NCBI GenBank assembly: GCA_911728435.2
Contig: OU452202.1
Span: 20,439,135-20,503,134, forward strand
Direction of reading: 5' to 3'
Length of the DNA stretch: 64,000 bases
Source: Apoderus coryli
Taxonomy: Eukaryota > Arthropoda > Insecta > Coleoptera > Attelabidae
Below the pieces are notes generated by a model that ran no database searches, was not told where the DNA came from, and was given only the letters and a program-made list of their open reading frames with translations. A program made the translations under genes and the position numbers. Below, one piece after another: positions 56,430 through 64,000 of this stretch. The first letter of the stretch is position 1; the number at the start of each line of letters is the position of its first letter.

Positions 56430-56610
56430 GATCTGCAGAACGCATTTGATTGTGTGTCAAACAAAAATTGCTTTATTATAATTTCGGTGCTCCAGAGAAT
56501 TTATACAATCGTATCAAAAATATGGACAGAACTTTGTGGAAATTGAAAGAAATCGGATACGTCATGGGGTACCACAAGGGTCTGTTTTTGGTGTTGGAAG
56601 AGAACCTGAT
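56430..56610 (+). pseudogene. Non-LTR reverse transcriptase fragment
   Basis: NAFDCVSNK in one frame, and after a frame change YGQNFVEIERNRIRHGVPQG then SVFGVGR, match the conserved FDxVxHxxL and GVPQGSVxGP blocks of Jockey-group reverse transcriptases. The blocks are closer together than normal and out of frame, so the fragment is inactive. Confidence 0.8.
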
Positions 56611-57205
56611 CACAGCATGGGATAGTGTACCTAAATGGTTAGTTGAAAACCAATAAACTTAAACTATATAAAAACAAAGCCAAGAAATTTATGTTCACCA
56701 TTATGATGGGAATTTTTGCATTGCAGAGAAAGATATTAAGAGTTAGCTTTGGTTTGGGATACTGGTGTGGATGTTAGACGAGTTTTTATTGATAAACAAA
56801 TCTTGATATTAAAATCATAACATTTTTGACAAAACATTCACGTCGACTATGAATTGTTGGCGTTAGTTTTGAGAGACTTGATTTAAAAAGATAATATTTA
56901 GAAATTTTCTGGCATGCTGCGCCACAATTTAAAGTGATCAAAATAAAAGTAATTATAAGGCTGATATTATTTACCGTATTTAAAAATAATTGTTAACTGT
57001 TGATACATGTACTTATTATATATATTATTTTATTTTAATTACTGTTTGGTGTCTTATCTAATTAATCTATTTATTATTATCTAATCTAATTATTAACTAA
57101 TGTAAGTGCACAAATTGTAATTTGTATCTTGGCGTTTATAGATGCGCCAAAATTATATTTTTCTCAAATATACCTCTTTAGTGTGACAGCTATTTTATCG
57201 AGATA

Positions 57206-58707
57206 GACCAGGATCGATAATTTTTGAGACCAAAAAAATTATAGTAGGATGAAACCCATTGGAAAAGGTAAAGAATATAACAAAAAGTTTTTAAGGGTAA
57301 AAAACGGTTAATCTCGATTCCCGGTAAAACTGCAAGTCTTATGAAAAAAAGTTAAAGGGCAAAGTTGTAGGTAATAAAAAGATTTACAACTTTTATATCG
57401 ACACTTTTTTCACATAACCTCAAAATTTATGTGAAAAATTGGAATAACCGAGTTTTTGGTTTTTTATTTTTTGCAAAAAAAATTATTTTTTCACGCAATT
57501 TGGTGAAAACTTACCTTTGTATGTCCCAAACATACAGTAATTTTTTTGATTTAAAATATTAATTTTTTCACCTTATTTTCACTTAATATCGAAAAAGCAC
57601 CCTAATTTTCAATCGAAAATTCTCACGTCAAAATATCTGATTTTTTAAAAAAGTTGGTGTGTTTTTTGTTCGTTGAAATCTCTACTTTCTGATGGTATAA
57701 AAAAAATATATACTACTGTGGTAAATGTTCTCAGAAAATGCAAATAATGAAAAAAACTCGAAAGAAAAAACCTACGAGAAAGTTGATGAATCAGATGAAA
57801 TTGTGGATGAAGAACCAATGCAGACCGGAAATAATCTTGGAGACGAAGACGGTGATGGTCTTGAAGATTTCGAAGATCCACTAGAATCGGGAAGGTTTGT
57901 CGAATCTAACGATGAAGAAATGCCATCAAAGAGACAAAAACTAATGGAGAAGTAATTAGAATGCAAGATAAGATATTTATAAATAAGAAGATTATTATTA
58001 TTATATTATAATAAATAACGTCATCAGAAAAAAGTATTTAAATTCAATGGTACGATTTACATGTATATTTATCTATTATGAGATTTTCTATGACATAAAT
58101 GTAATGAGAATTTAATAAATCAACTTTATTACTGAAAAAAAATTGCAACAGTCACATTTTTTAGATGAAATCCTTTTTAAATCCTATTTTTAATATTTAG
58201 AACAACAATTTTCGCATGTCTTTTGCAATCTTCATGTTTTATGGATTTGTAATTTTTTTGTTTATCAATATAACATGAAACCTTTTTGAGAATTTTCGAT
58301 TGAAAATTAGGGTCCTTTTTCGATATTAAGTCAAAATAAGGTGAAAAAATGAATATTTTAAATCAAAAAAATTACTATATGTTTGGGACATACAAAGGTA
58401 AGTTTTCACCAAATTTCGAGAAAAATAATTTTTTTGCAAAAGATAAAAATAAAAAACCAAAAACTCGGTTATTCGAATTTTTCACATAAATTTTGAGGTT
58501 ATGTGAAAAAAAGTGCCGATACAAAACTTTTTTTCATAGGACTTGCAGTTTTACCGGAAATCGAGATTAACCGTTTTTTACCCTTAAAAACTCACCCGAC
58601 CTCAGATCGCCCGTAATTTATTTTTCCTTTAATTTTTGTTATATTCTCTACCTTTTCCAATAATTTTTTTTCACTTTTTACAATTTTTAAAATTATCGAC
58701 CCTGGTC
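57206..58707. mobile_element. Foldback element with 430-bp arms and a captured 3' exon
   Basis: Ends GACCAGGATCGATAATTTT and AAAATTATCGACCCTGGTC are inverses, bordered by TA. The arms pair almost throughout: GGTTAATCTCGATT with its inverse near 58563, CCTTTGTATGTCCCAAACAT with ATGTTTGGGACATACAAAGG. The unique core, about 57645-58270, contains an exon-like open frame followed by AATAAA and an A run. No transposase is encoded. Confidence 0.88.
57735..58142 (+). pseudogene. Captured or retroposed 3' terminal gene fragment
   Basis: After an acceptor-like ATGTTCTCAG an open frame runs to TAA/TAG-type stop at 57953-57955 (ENANNEKNSKEKTYEKVDES, then acidic DEDGDGLEDFEDPLES, ending MPSKRQKLMEK). It is followed by a 3'-UTR-like stretch, AATAAA near 58113 and an A run at 58134-58142. 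The basic SKRQK tail could be a nuclear localisation signal. This looks like the last exon and poly(A) end of a host gene. An ATG lies at 57725 just before the acceptor, so a free-standing 76-residue product is not excluded. I do not recognise the source gene. Confidence 0.55.
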
Positions 58708-58709
58708 TA

Positions 58710-59404
58710 ACAACATTTAAACTGATTTCAAAATCTGTTAAAAAAAATTGTAGTATAACCACTATTAAATCTTGAAGATGAAAAATACCTTTTGTGAAGA
58801 AAAACTTAACTCAAAATCATTTACTTATTGAGTATGAAAATTTTTAATGGACCTTTGGAAATGAAAAGCTTAAACATAAAAATGTGTCTTTCTAAAATCA
58901 AAGGCCATTTCCTAACATAGTTTCAATTTGTAAATTTGGTGTTGTTAGTCAACACAAATTTGCATCTTGTGTAGTTTTTTTTTTTATAGACGAATGAGTT
59001 TTTAACCGAAATATAGGCTTAAATATTAGTTAAACTACCAAAATATTGGAGAAGATTTTTTAGATGAAGTATTCCGTTTATACCATGAACACAACGATCG
59101 ATGCTTGATTTTATGCAAATACTAATAAAAACACACACGCTGAGTATTGTTTTTGGGACAACCTCATTTATAATATCACCACAAAACATGGAAGGTGTTG
59201 TAGTAGCATTACACAAAACTATTTAGTAAATTTAATGTATAATAATAATAAAGAAAAATATAATTTTTGACAATTTTATCAATAGAGTTGTGTAGTTAAA
59301 GAAACGTAATAAACCAACAAGCGACACCACATTTTTTTTATAGATTCAATAAGTTCGTACGATAAGAAAGAAAAAAACAAAAATTTTGACAAAACTCGAT
59401 TTTA
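58710..59404. other. Intergenic stretch
   Basis: AT-rich; no gene or element end recognised. Confidence 0.4.
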
Positions 59405-59525
59405 TTATTCAACATAGTTGTCTATGAGGGCAATAAAACGAGTATAGCGATTTTCCAATTTTTGCGATACCATTTTTGTAGTACGATTTCTCTTCCTCGT
59501 CAAAATAGGCCTCAGTTTCAGCGAT
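59405..59525 (-). pseudogene. Mariner transposase C-terminal fragment
   Basis: On the minus strand AETEAYFDEEEKSYYKNGIA is followed, after a one-base shift, by LENRYTRFIALIDNYVE and a stop. This is the canonical C-terminus of a mariner transposase. A single-base frameshift lies after the GIAK codons. Nothing else of the element is seen upstream. Confidence 0.82.
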
Positions 59526-59967
59526 TACTGAAATTTCTTTCTCTTGAGATCTGAAAACAGGAAAAAATATGTATAAATAAAAAAAAAGAATAAAACAATT
59601 AAACGAGAATGAAAATTTAGAAGAAAATCTTAGTCATTACTTGTACAACTTAAAATAGGAAAATTCATATAATTACGAATAATTATATTAATTCAATTAC
59701 TAGACGAAATATACTTTAATCTTTACTAAAAACTGATTTGGAAACAAAAAGGCCTTCAACTAAAAATAATTAACAAAAAACTTACTGAAACTTTAACGTC
59801 GATTATTATTAAGAAACTTTATAAAAATTCACTACTTCAGAATGAAAATGAAATGGACTTAGTCTTTATATTGGTATACTTTAAAACAAAAACTAGAAAA
59901 TAATTCTTAACTGTGAAAAATCTTCTAAGTCTAAAAACAAATTAAAATATTTACTTTAACTTTCTAA

Positions 59968-60600
59968 AATTAGAAATCACATCTGAACACAACTCAAGCT
60001 AAAACGAATCTAACTTGTCTTTTCAAATAGCTTCATAAGAATCAGAAGTACCTACTCTAGAATAGAAAATGGTCAATAAGAAGGGAGCATTGATTGTTGA
60101 TTACTAAGATGTCTTATGTTGGAGATTTTTCAGAACCGTTTGTAAAGTCAGGAACAATACGATTATATAATGCCTTCTTAATCTCCAGAAAAGCTAACTG
60201 GATGAAAACCCATAATATAATGGCCCGTTAATATATATTCTTTGATATGGGAAACCTTGTTAACTCCCCAACTGCCTATGTATATATAAGAATAGTCTGA
60301 CATTTAATCCGCAAGTATTTCGATAATGTTGAATGTGAAGATTGACCATCCTATAACTGAAACATGTCATTCTTCGAACAAGAAAACATAGCCATCTGTT
60401 TCTAGTCCACTTTATCTTTGCAGAGTGTTTATTGCTTTGCGACTAAAAAGGGCATTTTCTAGGTATTAATTCTTTTATCACATAGCAAAAAGGCACCCAA
60501 GATAATATTTATTATTTCCAGATGTTGTATAATATTTACAAAAATATTAGACTTCCAGACACGCTAAGTATAAAACTAAGAGAAAACTACCCAAATATAT
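59968..60600. repeat. Long duplicated non-coding block, copy 2 (partner at 54250)
   Basis: Collinear with 54250-54975. It lacks the segment corresponding to 54518-54530 and several others. It ends beside an orphan TA-CAGGGTAAGACAAAAG end at 60605. Confidence 0.88.
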
Positions 60601-60745
60601 ATACAGGGTAAGACAAAAGTATATTCTATTGCCAGTTTGTGTTTGTTTTGTTACAACTGTATATTTTTTCATCAAAAAGCTATGCTTTATCAAAAGTCGA
60701 AATTCACTTTTTTCAATAACAAACGTTGTTTCACGCTGCTATAAT

Positions 60746-60880
60746 TCACGAATCAATAGTCAGATTGCTGTCAAATTTATACACGTTTCGTTTGAAGCTT
60801 AGTACTAAATAAAAATCATACGGAAAAAATTCTAGTCACGCCATCTATGTGTCATCCTACGGACTTATTGAATGACCTAA
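60746..60880. repeat. Dispersed repeat, copy 2 (partner at 38336)
   Basis: Matches 38336-38468 over its whole length with about one change in ten, in the same orientation. Confidence 0.85.
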
Positions 60881-61375
60881 TATGTTCCACCTAACACAAA
60901 TTGATTAACTTTTGTCTTTTGTCTACTTTCAACAAATTGTTTAAAAAAATTTCATTAATGTTTAAATAATAAAAGAAATAAAAAAATTGCCCACATTATT
61001 TTTTGCTGTATAACAACAAGTGTTATTATTGAAAATAATAACATTTTTCTGACTCTCTCAATAACCATTATACTCACAGCGTGGACGAGTCACAAATTTT
61101 ATGTTTTTTCCTCATGATTTTGTATACTTTATTTTCTATTTTCTAGACAAACTACATAAAAACTACCATAACTGAAATAAATCAGTACGAATTATGGCAA
61201 ATTAACGAATTACAAGAAAAAAACTATGTTGAATGATCATGGTAGAGTTTTTAATATTTATCGGACTTTGTTTTTTTAAAAAATTAACGCATTGGGTACC
61301 TGTTGATATTCACTTAATTACTAATTATATTCAACCTATCTTAGTGCGTATATGGAACTAATATACAGGGATATA

Positions 61376-62034
61376 CACGCAACTCGTTCATCAAAAGCTG
61401 CAATTTGGAAATTAAGGGTTTGACAAAAACATCATTAAGTATGTCCCAAATTTGGCATACATGCATTGCTATCTTGGAAACGGTTAGAGCTACAATGTCT
61501 GTTAAATTAGGAAAGTTTTAGAGAATTTTATCACAAATTAAAATCTGGCTTAAGATTTACATTATCTTTTGTCGTATTTGAGATAACGAGGAAAAACCAA
61601 AATGCTGCATTTTTAATTTTTGCAAAACTCTTTTCAAAGATACAAAAAAAACAAGATAGCGTCCATAAGAAAATACAAAGTTTATGTAAATATCTCGTAA
61701 ACAAATGAAGCTAGAAAATTATTTTAATCTCCATTAAATTCTTCTACTAAAAGTGCCCTAATAATGTATGAACCATAAAACCATACTACCAGTCATTTAC
61801 AAGCCTCAGGCAAAAATTAAAAATTCAGCATTTTGGTTTTTCCTCGTTATCTCAAATACTACAAACGATAATGCAAATCTTAAGTTAGATTTTAATTTGT
61901 AACAAAATTCTTTAAAACTTTCAATTAAATTTGTTGAAATAAAATTATAAGTATGGTATAACCTTTTGTTAAAGTTCCTGGACAAACAACTTGCCTGTAA
62001 ACTTTTAATGAGTTGTGAGTTGAGGATATCCCTG
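61376..62034. mobile_element. Palindromic TA-MITE (CAGGGATAT ends)
   Basis: The left end TA-CAGGGATATACACGCAAC and the right end GAGTTGAGGATATCCCTG are imperfect inverses. The arms pair over long stretches: TTTGAGATAACGAGGAAAAA (left) with TTTTTCCTCGTTATCTCAAA (right). The TA on the right is displaced by two bases. It is non-coding. Confidence 0.82.
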
Positions 62035-62278
62035 CGTATACTAGCTTTTAAATGACAAACTTTGCTACGTATGCAATCTTTTCTTACTTTTGTATATATA
62101 CACTGTACTTACTGTAATATTATGCTATACAATGTTCTCACCGATATCCAATAAAAATTTTAAAACTTACAATGTATAATTTCTTTTACCGTAAATCAGA
62201 ATGTCAGTTTATTTCTGCTGAATGAGATTGAAAATTTATTTATTTATTGAATTGGAGTATATTTTTATAATTACTGTA

Positions 62279-62512
62279 CAGGGTGTCCAAATTTTATCGG
62301 TTATTAGTGATGATAGAAGATTCCTGTCCTACATTTTTGTCAAACTGTCAATGGCATAAACAAAATATGCAGGGCGATTTTGAAAATGTTGCATTTTCAG
62401 CCACCCCCTATATCTCAATTATCTGATGTCTTATCAGAAAGGTGAAAACCGATGCCAATAATACTTTTTACGTAGAATCCAAAATTTATAATTCTTCTAA
62501 TAGGACACCCTG
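62279..62512. mobile_element. Short TA-MITE
   Basis: The left end CAGGGTGTCCAAATTTTAT and the right end GGACACCCTG, with AAAATTTATAA further in, are inverse-related and bordered by TA at 62277 and 62513. It is 234 bases long. Confidence 0.68.
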
Positions 62513-62514
62513 TA

Positions 62515-62938
62515 TATTTTAGTGTCATTAAATTGCATTATTTTTTCTCTTTAAAGTGATATATAAAATTTTTAAAATAATAAAATTAGTACCAATTTTC
62601 GTAGTTGCATAAAAGATTTTATTTAAAAGCCCTGCCATAATCCAAAAACGCCCTTAAATATTTTTTTTCAAATTGATGATGATTGATATATTCTTTAAAA
62701 TAATCATATTTGGACATAAACAATCTGTATATGATATGGAGAGCTAAAAATAATTCGGTGCCAAACCAGGACTCTACTTTTTTGAGCTTTCAAATAGCCC
62801 TTTAATAGACGACATGTGGGAGCGCTCACATTGTCTTGATGAAGAATGATCCGACGACGATTGTTTGTTCTATAATTTATTCGATTACTTTACTTTAAAA
62901 AAATCGTGTTCTCGTTTTTATTTTATTGAACTACAGCA
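62515..62938. other. Upstream flank of paralogue B
   Basis: No gene. It may hold the promoter or an upstream intron of the next gene; an acceptor-like ACTACAG lies just before the ATG at 62939. Confidence 0.35.
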
Positions 62939-63835
62939 ATGATTGGGGCGATGCCAGCAGTGGCAGTACGTCATGAGCGGAGAAAAGGCCAAGAGAAACG
63001 GTCCAAACGACCTAGCCAATTGTTTATTGGGGGTCATTGGTTACCACCGACAAGTCCAAGTCCGACGCCGAGTCCAGGTGGAAACGAGGATGGCAATGAC
63101 ATGGTTCGAGAATTATACTTATGTGGAAAAGTAAGTACGTAAATAACATTATTAACAAAGAAAAAATCTTTGCAGATAACAAATAATGGGAGAAGTTCTT
63201 AATTTTAATAATATTTCAATATCATGCTTTTCAATGTGCAATAACTCTCTAAGTACGATATATCGACCGTCGCCGTCGCACCTCATTATAATTATCATAA
63301 AATAAAAACACTAACACAGAATAAATAATACGAAACACTACTATAAATTATAAAAAATAAATCACCAATATCAAAAATCCGGGCACAAAACAAGGAAGCA
63401 ATACGTGCTATTGTATATGTCGACTGGCACAGACGACGTCACACTCCCCGCCTACTTGGGCGAGAGTTATTGTACCAGTTTTGTGTTAAAAATTGCTAAA
63501 AACTTATTAAATTTTGACAGGTGTCAGCTTTGCAAGTGATCGTTGGTTCCATACTGCTTGGTGCCATCCTACTCATAGTTGGCCTTGTCCAATTGGTGCC
63601 AAATGCAGCCGATGTAGATCACAGGTATTTTTTTATTGGTTTCGGCGTAGCCTTATTGATTGTAGGCATTGTAATGACGGCAGTCAGATGTTTTTATATG
63701 CATTGTGCGCGTAATGCGCGTATCATTGTCATGGAAGACCATCCCAATCATCATCCACCGCCACCCTGTTTAGATGCTACTGTTAACAGTATAGATGTTT
63801 TAGTACAGAGAAAAGATACCCAGGTTGGTAGTTAG
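62939..63835 (+). CDS. Two-pass membrane protein of unknown function (paralogue B), two exons
   Basis: Exon 1 is 62939-63130 (donor GGAAAA|GTAAGT) and exon 2 is 63521-63835 (acceptor TTTTGACAG). They join in phase 0 to give 168 residues. The N-terminus is basic and then Pro/Ser-rich (PTSPSPTPSPGG). Two hydrophobic helices lie at about residues 66-90 (VIVGSILLGAILLIVGLV) and 98-121 (FFIGFGVALLIVGIVMTAV), with a short loop between them. The tail has Cys residues (CFYMHC, a possible palmitoylation site) and a His/Pro run NHHPPPP, ending DTQVGS. Topology and helix pattern match the 52287 gene (V.S...I...LG..L...G...P), which suggests distant paralogues. A different frame over exon 1 is also open but ends at a stop when spliced. 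An upstream exon is possible. Confidence 0.8.
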
Positions 63836-64000
63836 TTCCTAGTTATCTAGTGTCCTATATCCTATCATTCTATTGTAGTGTATCTACTGCGAGCTCAAAC
63901 AGAAAATTATATCGTTTGAAAATAATTTTATAAGAACATTGTTTTGCTAAAAGATTAGAAGGCTAGATCTTCAGGTTTTACCTGTTGGATTTGCTTATTT
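63836..64000. other. 3' flank of paralogue B
   Basis: Only the beginning of the presumed 3' untranslated region lies within the window. No poly(A) signal was found. Confidence 0.4.

Noticed and set aside
1..64000. CRISPR array or bacterial operons
   Set aside because: Intron-bearing genes, TA-target transposons and a SINE show eukaryotic nuclear DNA; the tandem arrays lack a repeat-spacer layout.

Overview
The window is AT-rich nuclear DNA of an arthropod, almost certainly an insect. Small spliced host genes with GT-AG introns lie among dense transposable elements. These include mariner, Tc1, a DD41D element, hAT-type MITEs, a Helentron, Jockey-like LINE pieces, a tRNA-derived SINE, and many palindromic elements whose ends read TA-CAGGG...CCCTG-TA. 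The species cannot be named from the sequence alone.

Layout. 1-1330 is a tandem array of about 340 bp units. 1561-6620 (minus) is a five-exon gene of unknown function that runs off the left edge. One of its introns holds a six-copy satellite of 174-175 bp, and another holds a hAT-type MITE rich in TATCGATA. 7738-13201 is the coding body of a Helentron (HUH Rep, then Pif1-like helicase fused to an EEP endonuclease), broken between Rep and helicase. 13802-15908 is an intron-containing gene whose product has an acidic tail ending in Trp, a possible ssDNA-binding protein. 17584-18198 is a second hAT-type MITE, filled with CATCGATG.

19237-30740 is the conserved core: a mitochondrial 2-oxoglutarate carrier (SLC25A11 type, minus), the UFM1-peptidase-family deubiquitinase ZUP1 (plus, ten exons, one GC-AG intron, a Jockey-like LINE in intron 7), the splicing factor BUD31 (minus) and the APC/C subunit CDC26 (plus). 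These are housekeeping genes with no evident shared pathway.

30741-52200 is mostly transposon debris: a dead mariner carrying a SINE, a Tc1 fragment, a hAT remnant cut by a DD41D element, a TA-MITE split by a 2.3 kb element with an exact 8-bp target duplication, concentric palindromes at 48450-50600, and a palindrome enclosing a transposase C-terminus.

52287-53060 and 62939-63835 are two plus-strand genes for small two-pass membrane proteins of similar layout. Between them lie a decayed copy of part of the first gene, a dispersed repeat pair, a hAT-type MITE, a reverse-transcriptase fragment and a 1.5 kb foldback element. The core of that foldback resembles the last exon and poly(A) end of a host gene.

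The strongest candidates for something new are the Helentron plus its putative ssDNA-binding partner, the foldback with a captured 3' exon, and the two unrelated hAT-type MITEs that both carry dense ATCGAT-core subterminal repeats.
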